Source: Candidatus Heimdallarchaeota archaeon LC_2
Lineage (GTDB): Archaea; Asgardarchaeota; Heimdallarchaeia; Heimdallarchaeales; Kariarchaeaceae
Direction of reading: 5' to 3'
DNA length: 59,319 bases
Assembly (NCBI GenBank): GCA_001940725.1
Contig: MDVR01000016.1
Coordinates: 1 to 59,319 of the forward strand
Below the pieces are notes generated by a model. The model was not told the origin of the DNA. It saw only the letters and a program-made list of their open reading frames with translations, and ran no database searches. The stretch's first letter is position 1, and each line of letters begins with the position of its first letter. The position numbers were made by a program, and so were the translations under genes. Of this stretch, positions 28,745 through 38,393 are shown one piece after another.

Positions 28745-29206
28745 ATGAATAAATCAAATCAAATACTAATCAAGAAAGCAAATGTAGCAGATCTACCAGA
28801 AATTTATCTCTTACTGGAAGAATTAAATCTTCCAATCACGGGGCTTTCAGAGCATTTGGATAATTTCATTTTATCGATTCACAACAATATGATAACCGGA
28901 ATAATTGGTTTGGAAATGTATGGTAAAATCGCCCTATTACGCTCAGTTGGGGTTAGATCATCGTATCAAGGTCAACGGATCGGTGATGATTTAATGATGG
29001 CTATTCAAGAATATGCCAAATTCAAATCTGTCGAACGCATTTATTTATTCACTGATACAGCGGAGAAATGGTTTGAGCAATATGGTTTCAATAAAATTTC
29101 TAATGATCAATTAGATCCCATTTTACAGCGATCAAAAGAATATTCGTTATGTGAGAGCTCAGTAAAAATGCTAAAAACATCAAAAGCCTTAGAAGGTTAC
29201 AAATGA
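28745..29206 (+). CDS. arsN2: GNAT acetyltransferase, ArsN2-like
   Basis: A 153-residue GNAT protein. GLEMYGKIALLRSVGVRSSYQGQ, LYLFTDTAEKW-like FTDTAEKWFEQYGF, and the closing CESSVKML follow the ArsN2 family pattern. ArsN2-type enzymes occur in arsenic-resistance clusters and acetylate organoarsenicals or related compounds. No arsenic-specific gene is present here, so the substrate is open. The stop overlaps the MFS start (ATGA), and an inverted repeat sits in the promoter. Confidence 0.75.
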   Translation: MNKSNQILIKKANVADLPEIYLLLEELNLPITGLSEHLDNFILSIHNNMITGIIGLEMYGKIALLRSVGVRSSYQGQRIGDDLMMAIQEYAKFKSVERIYLFTDTAEKWFEQYGFNKISNDQLDPILQRSKEYSLCESSVKMLKTSKALEGYK

Positions 29207-30546
29207 GTACTTTGATTCAAAGATTCTTTGATATATTAACCTTGAATCAAGATGCTAAAAAATTTGTCACCCGTTCCTTTTTGATCATATTAATTTATAC
29301 TTTTGTTGTTATGTTAACTAATACTTTTCTTATTCTTCACGCATTGGATACATTATCTATCCAACAATTAGGGTTAATATTAGGTGTTAAATTTGCCATT
29401 CAGGCTTTAACTGATTATCCAACTGGAGCTCTTGGTGACTGGATTGGTCAACGTTGGGTTTTATTTATTGCATCCATATCTTATGCGTTAGGAATGATTA
29501 TGCTGAGTTATGCAACTGAATTTCATTTTATGTTAATAGCCTTTTCAATTATTGGTTTTGCCCAGGGGCAAGAATCTGGAACTTTTAATTCATGGTTTGA
29601 TAATAATTATATTCTATACGTATATGAGGATCAAGACCGTCTTATTTATGGTCAATTATTAGGAAAATTTACAATGATGAAAGAATTAATTACTGCAATT
29701 GCTTTTATCGTTGGAGGTTTTCTCATTTATTTCTCATCTCGCCAAGATTTATTTTATTATCAAGGAATTATATTATTGCTTTTTTCCTTCACATTTGTTT
29801 TATCAATGAGGGATCATCCATTGACCCCTCAACATGAATTACACCTTAAGAATTATTTTAATTTCCTTAATCAAGGAATTCTAACAGTAATTAAAGATAG
29901 AAGTTTATTCATTTTAATATTAGGTCTTGTGATTACAGGATCAGGAATGATGCTGTGGGGAGGTTTAATATTACTTCCACTTTATGAATCCTATGCAAAA
30001 ACCGATATTGTTACCTCCGTTTTAAGATCAACAATTTGGGTGTTTGGGGCAATTGGAACAGGGATCGCTAGTATATTATCTAAAAGAATAAAAAATCTAA
30101 AAAAGGCTCTTTCTATCTCATTTCTAATATTAGATATATTGTTCTTCAGTATAATGCTGATTATGGTTTCATTTTATGAAGCCAGTAAAGATTTCGAGTT
30201 GTTATTATTTATTCTCTTAATAATTGCATTTACGATTGGATTTACTGGGAGATACTTCGTTGACGTTCTTTTACCCAGATATTTTTTGGATAAAATCCCA
30301 AATACTAATAGGAATGCAATTTATTCATTAATTCCAAGTTTAATAATGATTGTTTCTGTTCCCTATTTAATAATTGGAGGATTCCTTTTGAAGACCTATA
30401 GTACTCAAATGTTAATATTATTATTAATCATAAATGGAATTATTGGAGCTCTACTTTGTGCATATGGGATAGTAAAACCTGATACAAATAAGGTTGAAAT
30501 AATATTTACCCTTAATTCTGAAATTGCAGTAAATGTACCAGCCTAA
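29203..30546 (+). CDS. MFS transporter cotranscribed with ArsN2-like enzyme
   Basis: A 447-residue membrane protein with about 12 helices. The N-terminal half has DYPTGALGDWIGQRWVLFI, the MFS loop 2-3 motif. The start overlaps the acetyltransferase stop by 4 bases, so acetylation and export may act on one toxic or signalling compound. The substrate is unknown. Confidence 0.83.
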   Translation: MSTLIQRFFDILTLNQDAKKFVTRSFLIILIYTFVVMLTNTFLILHALDTLSIQQLGLILGVKFAIQALTDYPTGALGDWIGQRWVLFIASISYALGMIMLSYATEFHFMLIAFSIIGFAQGQESGTFNSWFDNNYILYVYEDQDRLIYGQLLGKFTMMKELITAIAFIVGGFLIYFSSRQDLFYYQGIILLLFSFTFVLSMRDHPLTPQHELHLKNYFNFLNQGILTVIKDRSLFILILGLVITGSGMMLWGGLILLPLYESYAKTDIVTSVLRSTIWVFGAIGTGIASILSKRIKNLKKALSISFLILDILFFSIMLIMVSFYEASKDFELLLFILLIIAFTIGFTGRYFVDVLLPRYFLDKIPNTNRNAIYSLIPSLIMIVSVPYLIIGGFLLKTYSTQMLILLLIINGIIGALLCAYGIVKPDTNKVEIIFTLNSEIAVNVPA

Positions 30547-30602
30547 TTTCCAATATAATAATTAATTTGAGGGTTGAAAATTAATATATATTTATTTTAT
30601 TT

Positions 30603-33149
30603 TTAATGTTCTAATTTGAGATCTGGTATTATACGATCGAGCCATTTAGGTAGCCACCAGTTCCATTTACCTGCTAATCTCATTGCAGCAGGCAAAATGA
30701 TTACTCTAGTTATTGTCGCATCGATTATTATTGCTACTGAGAGTGCCAGTCCAATTGATTTCATTATTAGCGTGGGAGAGGCTGCAAATACCAAAAAAGT
30801 GGTTGTCATGATTACTGCTGCACTGGTGATGACTCCAGCTGTCTTAGCAAGGCCTACTCCAACTGCTTCATTAATATCGTTACCATTTTTGTGATATTCC
30901 TCATTGATCCTAGTTATAATGAAGATACTATAATCCATACCCAGTCCTAAAATTGTTGTAAAGAGGAAAATTGGTATTATAAATGCTACACCTGATTGTT
31001 CAGCTTCCCAGAATGTAATATCGGTACCAGGGATTCCCATATGCAAAATATTGCCTCTTTGTAGTACAAATACAAGTGTTCCTAGCCCAAATAAGATAGA
31101 CCCTCCAATGGTTATAATTGCTTTTGCAGGTAAGATAATACTCCTGAATAGAACTAATAGAGCTAAGTAAATCAAAACAACTGCGACTAAAATCATTAAC
31201 GGAACATCGTCATAAAGTGAATTTTTAGTATCAAGAAATAACGGTGAAAATCCAGTCACGTAGGTGTCTGCAGCATCAACATCTCCAAAAATAAATTTTA
31301 GTTCATTTCTAATCACATTTGTAAGATCCCATGCTGCACTTGTACCTGGATCAATATTTGTACCAATCAACATAACCATTGTATTACTTCCGTGGGCATA
31401 ATTGACAAAACTACCCGTATTAATAGTAAAGAAAGGATTGTTTGCAATCTGATCATTTACCTCAGTAAGATTCATTGTATGTAATCCCGTAGAATTAACA
31501 TGGAACGATAAAGAATTAATATTTGTAAATTGTATTTCAAGTCCGTTTATTGTGCTCCGGTAATCAAACGCCCATTGCGCAAATAGATTTGCCGCATCAA
31601 TAATTTCCTCTTGAAAAATGCTTCCAGTTTTCCCAGCATCAACAATTATTTGATAGGGATATACTTCGCCTAAATTAAAATTAAATTGAACATATTCCAA
31701 TCCCTCTCTTGATTCTGTTCCGGGAGGTAAACTCTTCAGAGTATCAAAGGATAGATCTGTCTCAGCAGATAAAATAATGAATGGCGTCAGGGTTAACATT
31801 CCAATTAATAGAAACAATAGTGGGAACTTCATAACTAGCCTTGACCATTTCACCCAAAATGATTCACCTACTTCTTCATTTTTAATTTCCTTCTTTTCTT
31901 TCTCGACTTGCTGTTCCCCTCTTGAAAGTCTATTTGGCCAATCAAGTTTGTTTCCCCAAATTCCTAAAATTGCAGGAGTAAGAGTTCTAGCACTTAGAAT
32001 AGAAAATACAACCATAACTGCTATTGAGATTGACATACTTTTAGAAAAATCTGAGCCAATAACAAGCATACTCATGAAACCTATGATTACAGCAAATCCT
32101 GAGTACATAACTGCTTGTCCAGCTGTTGCATTCATTTTACTGGCAGATTCAACTTGTGCGATTTTCATATTTTTCTTATCCCAAGTTCCATCTACTAAAT
32201 GCCTAGCTTTTCTCTTTCGAAATTCTTCCCTAAATCTAACCAATGAAAACAGATTATAGTCCACAGCTACCGCTATCCCAATCATACTAATCATTGATGG
32301 TAGAAAATCACTAATTTGGAAAACTCCTGCTTTTCCTAGTAGCCATGCAATCATGAACGTTGGAGTGAGTGACATTACCATTGCCAAAACTGGAATTGCA
32401 ATTCCCATAGGGCTTCGAAATACTAATGCTAACACAATAATAATAAGAATAACTGCTACAATTTCAGATTTCCTAAAGGATTCTTCTGTTACTTCAATTG
32501 TATCCACGAAATTAGCAAGTGGTCCAGTTAGTAAAAGATCAATGTTTTCGGCTTCAGTTTGGCTTGGAAGTGTCCCAAATATTAAAGGTACATTTTCAGC
32601 AAAGGCATAAAATTCATCTAAATCAGCTAAAAGTTCTCTAATTAAGTGAACGTGAGAGGAAATATCGTTTTGGTCTTCGTCAAAATTGTAAACTGAAGAA
32701 AAAATATTAATCATACTAGTTTTGTTATCTTGAGCAACCAATCCGTTTGCCCTTTCTTCAATTCCTGGAATTGGAAAAGTCAGCAATAGTGGTTGAGAAA
32801 TAATTGTATCATAAAAAAATCCATTTTCAGCAACGAGCGAGTTATTGAGGTAAAGAGTCATCGCAAAAGTGAATTGTTGCCACTCACCTGAACCTAAAAG
32901 TGCATCATTCCCCTCTGGAACATGTAAAACAATAATATGGGAGATATCACCCGTAATATTGAATCTATCCTCATAAAGGAGTAATCCTTGACCACTTTCA
33001 GTGCCTTCATCTAGAAACCCTTGTGCACTTTCAACACTATCGGATAATCTTGCACTACCTGAAGATGAGACAACAAATAAAACTATCCATAAAATGATTG
33101 TAATATACTGTCTATTAAAATTAATAACTTTTGCAGACGAATCCGCCAT
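30603..33149 (-). CDS. MMPL/RND-superfamily transporter
   Basis: An 848-residue protein with the RND layout: one helix near residue 20, a large extracellular loop (~30-220), six helices, a cytoplasmic linker (~395-430), one helix, a second loop, and five to six C-terminal helices. Sterol-sensing-like GLGMDYSIFIITRINEE and the matching VAVDYNLFSLVRFREEFRK carry the paired Asp-Tyr of MMPL proteins. Such proteins move lipids or hydrophobic compounds using proton flow. The cargo is unknown. Confidence 0.85.
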   Translation of the reverse strand: MADSSAKVINFNRQYITIILWIVLFVVSSSGSARLSDSVESAQGFLDEGTESGQGLLLYEDRFNITGDISHIIVLHVPEGNDALLGSGEWQQFTFAMTLYLNNSLVAENGFFYDTIISQPLLLTFPIPGIEERANGLVAQDNKTSMINIFSSVYNFDEDQNDISSHVHLIRELLADLDEFYAFAENVPLIFGTLPSQTEAENIDLLLTGPLANFVDTIEVTEESFRKSEIVAVILIIIVLALVFRSPMGIAIPVLAMVMSLTPTFMIAWLLGKAGVFQISDFLPSMISMIGIAVAVDYNLFSLVRFREEFRKRKARHLVDGTWDKKNMKIAQVESASKMNATAGQAVMYSGFAVIIGFMSMLVIGSDFSKSMSISIAVMVVFSILSARTLTPAILGIWGNKLDWPNRLSRGEQQVEKEKKEIKNEEVGESFWVKWSRLVMKFPLLFLLIGMLTLTPFIILSAETDLSFDTLKSLPPGTESREGLEYVQFNFNLGEVYPYQIIVDAGKTGSIFQEEIIDAANLFAQWAFDYRSTINGLEIQFTNINSLSFHVNSTGLHTMNLTEVNDQIANNPFFTINTGSFVNYAHGSNTMVMLIGTNIDPGTSAAWDLTNVIRNELKFIFGDVDAADTYVTGFSPLFLDTKNSLYDDVPLMILVAVVLIYLALLVLFRSIILPAKAIITIGGSILFGLGTLVFVLQRGNILHMGIPGTDITFWEAEQSGVAFIIPIFLFTTILGLGMDYSIFIITRINEEYHKNGNDINEAVGVGLAKTAGVITSAAVIMTTTFLVFAASPTLIMKSIGLALSVAIIIDATITRVIILPAAMRLAGKWNWWLPKWLDRIIPDLKLEH

Positions 33150-33383
33150 GAGCTGTAAAAAATCGACTAATTATAAAGGACTTAGATTAATCCTATTCAA
33201 TTTTTGGAATCAATTATTACAAATTATCAAACGGATAATAATTGTATTGGAGGGATTAATATAATATATTTTGCAATATCAAGAGTAATCTCAACAAATA
33301 TAGAGAAATAATTAATAGGATCATCAGTTAGCTTTACCACTTCCTTTTAGTATGGCGGATATCATACTGAATTAGATACCTCT

Positions 33384-33611
33384 ATGCAATGTCCTGATTG
33401 TAACAATTTAATGCGAAAACATGGTGCTTTCTATACCTGTGAACGATGTGGTCTATCGTTAAAACCTTGGGAAATAGAACAAGCACATAGACGAGCAAAA
33501 GCAGAACTAGAAAATCTGTCAGATTCAGATTCAGAATCTTCAGAGCAGAAAAAACGAAGAAAAATGCGAAAATATCGTAACTGGTATGAAGGTCGAGCAG
33601 AAATAGATTAA
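33384..33611 (+). CDS. Small zinc-ribbon protein
   Basis: A 75-residue protein with a single zinc ribbon, CPDC then CERCG (residues 3-22), followed by an acidic serine-rich segment (~45-53) and a basic tail KKRRKMRKYRNWYEGR. It resembles stand-alone nucleic-acid-binding ribbons, but no specific family is recognised. A TATA-like stretch lies ~40 bases upstream. Confidence 0.6.
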   Translation: MQCPDCNNLMRKHGAFYTCERCGLSLKPWEIEQAHRRAKAELENLSDSDSESSEQKKRRKMRKYRNWYEGRAEID

Positions 33612-33714
33612 TTTTAACAATTCTTAAAATCAAAACTTTTAGTATTAAATTACATTAAATTGTATACTTATGATAAAATCAAAATAGGGCATTTATAATT
33701 TTTTATTATATACA

Positions 33715-34620
33715 ATGGATCCAACATTTGGTATTTTTAACAATTTTAGTTCGCAAGATTGGGTACGAATTGTATTTGGAATTGTCAGTTTAATACCATT
33801 AACATACTCCTATCGCATTGTTAAACAAATAAAAATGAGTGAATATCGCATAATTTTTTTGATTTGGGTAGGCCAGTCAGTTGGTCCATTGTCAACTCCT
33901 TTTTTACGTCAAACTGGGACTGTATTATCGTGGCAAATCCGAACTTCAATTACTCTATGGATTGTTTATTTACTTTTAATACACGCTTACCAAATTTTAG
34001 AAAAGAAAAATCAATTTAAAGTAAAATTAATTTGGATAGCGGGATTAGTTTATACAATTACGTTGCAAGTAATGATTCTTTTTTGGAGATCAATGGAACA
34101 AACAGAATCTAAAGAATTATTTTGGAAAAGAGAAGCGCATCCAAATCTGATTGGTGAAGGTGCAGGGCTAAGTCACAATGATGTGATTATCTATTCCACT
34201 GGACATGCTTTACTACGTGAAATACTCACAATCTTTGTTTTTATTGTTTTATTATATGCCTATTGGACAGTTAAACCTCCACAAAACACGGATAAAATTA
34301 AAACAGCAACCCGACTGTGGAAGATAGCAATTGTCTCTATCGCAATTAATATTTTAATTACTGATTGGTTGTGGAGATTTACTGAAATCCAATCGAATGA
34401 TGGAACTATTGTAGGTTTTATTGGTATTTTTTTGATCGCTGTCATAACGATATTCTACTCTGAAGCATTTCTTTTATCCTACACTCAGATTTCAAAGGTT
34501 GCTGAACTTTATTATCTCACAGATCAATTCAATTCAGCTACAATTTCATTTAGTTCACCTGCAATTGATATTCTGCGATATGTAGAGGAAATATCTGAAA
34601 AACTGAAAACAGAGAAATAA
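33715..34620 (+). CDS. Polytopic membrane protein of unknown function
   Basis: A 301-residue protein with about seven hydrophobic helices, an extracellular or cytoplasmic loop around 125-160 (RSMEQTESKELFWKREAHPN), and a polar C-terminal tail. I recognise no family or catalytic motif. The ATG follows a TATATACA run, so the transcript is probably nearly leaderless. Confidence 0.6.
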   Translation: MDPTFGIFNNFSSQDWVRIVFGIVSLIPLTYSYRIVKQIKMSEYRIIFLIWVGQSVGPLSTPFLRQTGTVLSWQIRTSITLWIVYLLLIHAYQILEKKNQFKVKLIWIAGLVYTITLQVMILFWRSMEQTESKELFWKREAHPNLIGEGAGLSHNDVIIYSTGHALLREILTIFVFIVLLYAYWTVKPPQNTDKIKTATRLWKIAIVSIAINILITDWLWRFTEIQSNDGTIVGFIGIFLIAVITIFYSEAFLLSYTQISKVAELYYLTDQFNSATISFSSPAIDILRYVEEISEKLKTEK

Positions 34621-34717
34621 TGATTGATATATAAATATCAGTAAACTATTCAATTAAGGCTTAAAGTACTTTTTAGAAATGGAAGGATATATATGCAATT
34701 ACAACCATTGTTGAAAT

Positions 34718-34996
34718 ATGGCAGTTATTGCTCGACATATGCGTTGTGATTCCCGAAAGGTATGTTCTCAATGCTCAATTTATCTATGGAAACCTGGTGG
34801 GGAACCTCGATTTTTTCAATACTGCCCTGTATGTCGTAACGACATACTTTGTGACCGTGGAATTATTCAGGATTTCATTTATGATGATACAATGAACGCA
34901 GAACGTGTAAGATACTTATGTTTGATTTGTAGGAACGAGGTTGAGGACAAACAGTGGCCTGATCCTGCAGGTGAAAGGCTTGATATGATAACTTAG
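34718..34996 (+). CDS. Cysteine-rich double zinc-ribbon protein, unknown role
   Basis: A 92-residue protein with four CxxC-like pairs or singles: C10, CSQC (16-19), CPVC (37-40), C46 and CLIC (69-72). This suits two zinc sites. No family is recognised. A TATA-like GGATATATATG lies ~30 bases before the ATG, the spacing for a leaderless mRNA. Confidence 0.6.
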   Translation: MAVIARHMRCDSRKVCSQCSIYLWKPGGEPRFFQYCPVCRNDILCDRGIIQDFIYDDTMNAERVRYLCLICRNEVEDKQWPDPAGERLDMIT

Positions 34997-35017
34997 ATTT
35001 ATAATTAATTTTCAATT

Positions 35018-35515
35018 TCAGAAGGAAATCTCTCTAAAATATTTATGTGCAAGTTGCTTGCTACTGGCTTTTGCCCATTCTGTAATTTTACGTTTCGCAT
35101 CAACACTTAACCGACTCCACTCCCTAGGGAATTCAGCAACGAATCTTTCAATATTAGAAACTAACACTTTGTCTTTGACCAATTCATCTGTCAGTAAAAT
35201 TGAGAAATCTCCCCCTTCCCACGTCCCTTTCTGAATAGGTGCAATTTTCTCTGATAATTGTGCTTTTAAAGCCTCAAGAGCAGCTAATTCCACTGCATCA
35301 TTTCCTCTCATTGGTAGTTCCATGTGGATCAGGATCGAATTTACAGTGTTTTCTATCAATACTCCATCTTCAAATTGAACATCAACTGTCCCAATCTCAC
35401 ATTCTTGACAAATTGCACATGGGAAATTAATTAATCCACGAGTTGGACACTCTATTGGAGTTAATTTCTCAGATAAAATTTTCAATGGCAAAGCATCTCC
35501 TCCTGGTAAGGACAC
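35018..35515 (-). CDS. Conserved-looking hypothetical protein with Cys cluster
   Basis: A 165-residue soluble protein from a GTG start. Cys23, 33, 36 and 39 (ECPTRGLINFPCAICQECEIG) could bind metal. The C-terminal half is helical with a basic face. I recognise no family. It is the last of four same-strand genes starting with S30e and Elp3, so a translation-related role is possible but unproven. Confidence 0.55.
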   Translation of the reverse strand: MSLPGGDALPLKILSEKLTPIECPTRGLINFPCAICQECEIGTVDVQFEDGVLIENTVNSILIHMELPMRGNDAVELAALEALKAQLSEKIAPIQKGTWEGGDFSILLTDELVKDKVLVSNIERFVAEFPREWSRLSVDAKRKITEWAKASSKQLAHKYFREISF

Positions 35516-35595
35516 AAGGAGGTATTGGTTTTATTGAATTTAACAACTAGCTTTTGGAATACTTATTTCGCTAATAAATTATTAATTTAATTATT

Positions 35596-36312
35596 TTATG
35601 TCATATCATTATTGGTGTTATTAGTCGCATTTTGACGTGGTGCGACTGCTTGAGTAATAATTGTCAAGTATTCCCGAGCAATCAGAGCATCTTTGAATCG
35701 TTTTTTCTTAATAGTAATTTTCAATTTCTTTGATGGAGCAATTAATTTGTTAATAAGTTCCCTTGTTTCAATAGTTTTAATTTCCATCGGCTGGATCATT
35801 TCTAAAAATGCTTCTTCAATATCATATTTAATATCACGAATGAGTATCTTCTTTTTTGTTGGTTTTCTTGGACCTTTGATTCTCAAAGATAATGGTTTTA
35901 ATTCAGAAATCAAACCTTTAGTAATCTCAGATTTTTGTTTTGAGATATCTTCTATCTCACTAAATTCGTATAAAGCTACAACTAACGCCAATTCTGACCG
36001 GAGTTTCCAAAATTTGTGATACCACTTGTCAGCTACAGCTTTTAATCCACGTGATCTATAAGCTTTGACCATTCGTCTCCATCTTTCAAGTCTTTGTAAA
36101 GGTTTTTCACCTTTGGTATTTTTAACGAATTCTTTATTTTCAGACTCCCATTCTTCTTTTAATTGTTTGGCCAACTTGAGATTGAATCTTTCTAATTTAA
36201 TAGGGAGTAAATTAAAATCTTTTCTGAGCCATTTTACCTTACTTGCCACGATTTCACGCATGTCTGTTCTGTCAAATGCTTCCACTTCTAGATCCGTGTA
36301 TGCGTTCTCCAT
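35596..36312 (-). CDS. Basic coiled-helical hypothetical protein
   Basis: A 238-residue, strongly basic and mostly helical protein (RLERWRRMVKAYRSRGLKAVADKWYHKFWK region ~75-104) ending in an Asn/Thr-rich tail. No family is recognised. Its charge and its place downstream of S30e and Elp3 suggest nucleic-acid or ribosome contact; this is inference. It is 55 bases downstream of Elp3. Confidence 0.55.
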   Translation of the reverse strand: MENAYTDLEVEAFDRTDMREIVASKVKWLRKDFNLLPIKLERFNLKLAKQLKEEWESENKEFVKNTKGEKPLQRLERWRRMVKAYRSRGLKAVADKWYHKFWKLRSELALVVALYEFSEIEDISKQKSEITKGLISELKPLSLRIKGPRKPTKKKILIRDIKYDIEEAFLEMIQPMEIKTIETRELINKLIAPSKKLKITIKKKRFKDALIAREYLTIITQAVAPRQNATNNTNNDMT

Positions 36313-36367
36313 AAATTCCTAGGCTCCAATTTCGTTAAAATAAGGCTTCTCTTACTATATTACAATG

Positions 36368-38035
36368 TCAAGCGAGCTTTTTCACCATATAAAATCTATC
36401 ATGTTCATCGAGTTCATATCCAAATTTTCGATAATACTCTCTAACTCCGACACCGGATATTACTGCAATGTTATCATACCCAGCCTCTTTCGTCATCTCT
36501 TCTGCCCATTGTAGTAATTTTCTTCCATATCCTCTATGTTGAAAACTTTGATCGATATGTGGATCGTCTTCATCAATAGCCAAAGCTGATCCATAAACAT
36601 GTAATTCACGAATGATAGAGGCATTTTTTAAGGCTTCAAAAATTACATTTTCACTTGGAAATCTTAATCGTATAAATCCAATAAGAATTTCTTTGTCATC
36701 TTCATAAGATAGGAAATGTTCAGTCCCTCCTGCTGCTTTGTAGGTTCGTAAGGTTTGTTTAACCTCACCCAATTTGAAGTTTTCAGGATCTTTGTAGTAT
36801 AACATTCCGATCTCTCTACATCTAATGCATCTGCATTTAATATCCTTAATTTCTTGTAATTCTTTTTGTATTCTATGTCTCATGTCTGCCCATGTAGGAC
36901 CATCGATTACTAATGGAATTGGTAAATCTCGCAAAGCTCTTTTGATTCTGACAAAAGGAGGAGTCAATAATTTGGCTTCTTTCATAATATGAAAGGTTTC
37001 TTCATTAGTCAACCCTTTGTATTCTCCATTAATGGACATTTTAGCTAGAGGGGTGTTTTCAATTACTTGGGTTGGATAGATTTTCATTTCATCTGGAATA
37101 AATCTTGGATCATTGTATAATGTTTCAAAATCTTGAATATCTATTTCAGGGGTAGTTCCAGGTAAACCCGGCATCATATGGGCTGTGATTTTAAGACCAG
37201 CATCTCTCAATGCAGCCATAGCGTCAACCGTTTCTTGTAAATCATGACCTCGATTGACTATTTTGAGAACATCATCCTGTAAAGTCTGTATACCTAATTC
37301 AACCCTTGTCACCCCATATTCCAGCATTTTTCGTATATGTTTCTGAGTTGACCAATCAGGTTTAGTTTCAAATGTTAATCCAACGCATCGATGTTTTGCT
37401 TTCTCATTATTGACCTTCGCTTCTTCAATTGTCTTTGAAGGTTTATCATTCATCCCTTCATAAACCCCAAGCATAAATTGATCTTGATATTTAGTGGGCG
37501 TTGAATTAAAGGTTCCTCCCATAACAATAATTTCCAGTTTTTCTGCATTATGGCCTGTGGCTTGCAGTTGATCTATTCTAGATTTAATTTGGGATATCGG
37601 GTCAAAACCATTAGAAATGGCTCTCATTGCACCTGGTTCCCGCCCTGTATAACTCATTGGAGTTCCCCAAGATGGTCCTCCGGGACAAAATATACATGCA
37701 CCATGGCGACATGCGAAAGGAGCAGTAAATACAGAGATCACATTTACACCAGACAAAGAGCGTACATTTCTTATTCGTAAATATGGTAATACATGATTAT
37801 ATACTTCTTCAGAGGCATTTTTTAAGATATCAGAATTTCTTGGATATTTTGACAACTTGTATTTTTTAGCAATTTCTCGCTTTAACTTTTCTAATTTATT
37901 TTTAGAAGGTTTTATTTCAATTATTTGATTGATAATTTCCTTAAAAGCATTGATTTCGTTATCTGTGAATTCATCTCTGATTTCTTTTGCAAAATTACTA
38001 GTTTGAACTGGGGACGAACCTTCCAATTGAATCAC
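36368..38035 (-). CDS. elp3: Elp3: tRNA wobble-uridine carboxymethylating radical SAM/acetyltransferase
   Basis: A 555-residue protein from a GTG start. The radical SAM cluster cysteines are 109, 114 and 117 (ACRHGACIFCPGG). VELGIQTLQDDVL and HMMPGLPGTTPE are Elp3 signatures. The C-terminal GNAT domain has the acetyl-CoA loop QHRGYGRKLL and GVGVREYYRKFGYEL. The enzyme makes the cm5U-type modification at U34 of tRNA. It begins 21 bases after the S30e gene, forming a translation operon. Confidence 0.95.
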   Translation of the reverse strand: MIQLEGSSPVQTSNFAKEIRDEFTDNEINAFKEIINQIIEIKPSKNKLEKLKREIAKKYKLSKYPRNSDILKNASEEVYNHVLPYLRIRNVRSLSGVNVISVFTAPFACRHGACIFCPGGPSWGTPMSYTGREPGAMRAISNGFDPISQIKSRIDQLQATGHNAEKLEIIVMGGTFNSTPTKYQDQFMLGVYEGMNDKPSKTIEEAKVNNEKAKHRCVGLTFETKPDWSTQKHIRKMLEYGVTRVELGIQTLQDDVLKIVNRGHDLQETVDAMAALRDAGLKITAHMMPGLPGTTPEIDIQDFETLYNDPRFIPDEMKIYPTQVIENTPLAKMSINGEYKGLTNEETFHIMKEAKLLTPPFVRIKRALRDLPIPLVIDGPTWADMRHRIQKELQEIKDIKCRCIRCREIGMLYYKDPENFKLGEVKQTLRTYKAAGGTEHFLSYEDDKEILIGFIRLRFPSENVIFEALKNASIIRELHVYGSALAIDEDDPHIDQSFQHRGYGRKLLQWAEEMTKEAGYDNIAVISGVGVREYYRKFGYELDEHDRFYMVKKLA

Positions 38036-38056
38036 CCCAATGGGTTAAATCTCGAT

Positions 38057-38236
38057 CTATCGACCGCCGGGACGACCTCTATTTTGACCAGCAGGTTTAT
38101 GTCTGAAATGTCTATTGAAAAAGTTAATTTTATTTCTTAGTTTGGGACCTGGCTTCTTCTTGTCTGGGTACTTTTTAGGCACCTTTGGTGTTCTCTTTCG
38201 AACAATCCCTGCATTTTGTAAACGACCGTGAGTCAT
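38057..38236 (-). CDS. rps30e: Ribosomal protein S30e
   Basis: A 59-residue, very basic protein whose N-terminus reads MTHGRLQNAGIVRKRTPKVP, close to the S30e signature (HGSL..AGKVR..TPKV). It continues with a lysine-rich stretch, FFNRHFRH (matching YNRRF), and a Gly/Arg tail, NRGRPGGR. The tail beyond the usual end is longer than in many archaea. It is the first gene of the S30e-Elp3 unit. The short length is normal for the family. Confidence 0.88.
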   Translation of the reverse strand: MTHGRLQNAGIVRKRTPKVPKKYPDKKKPGPKLRNKINFFNRHFRHKPAGQNRGRPGGR

Positions 38237-38393
38237 AATACTTCATACCAAATATTTATTTTATCTACTTAAATAATTAGATTAGGTTCAGCTAGATAAT
38301 GTATTGTTCAATTATCTGAATGGGATTTATTTATTTAGTTTAAAATCAGAACTGGTTAACTCAGATCTGTGTTGCGACTAACTAAATACCAAT

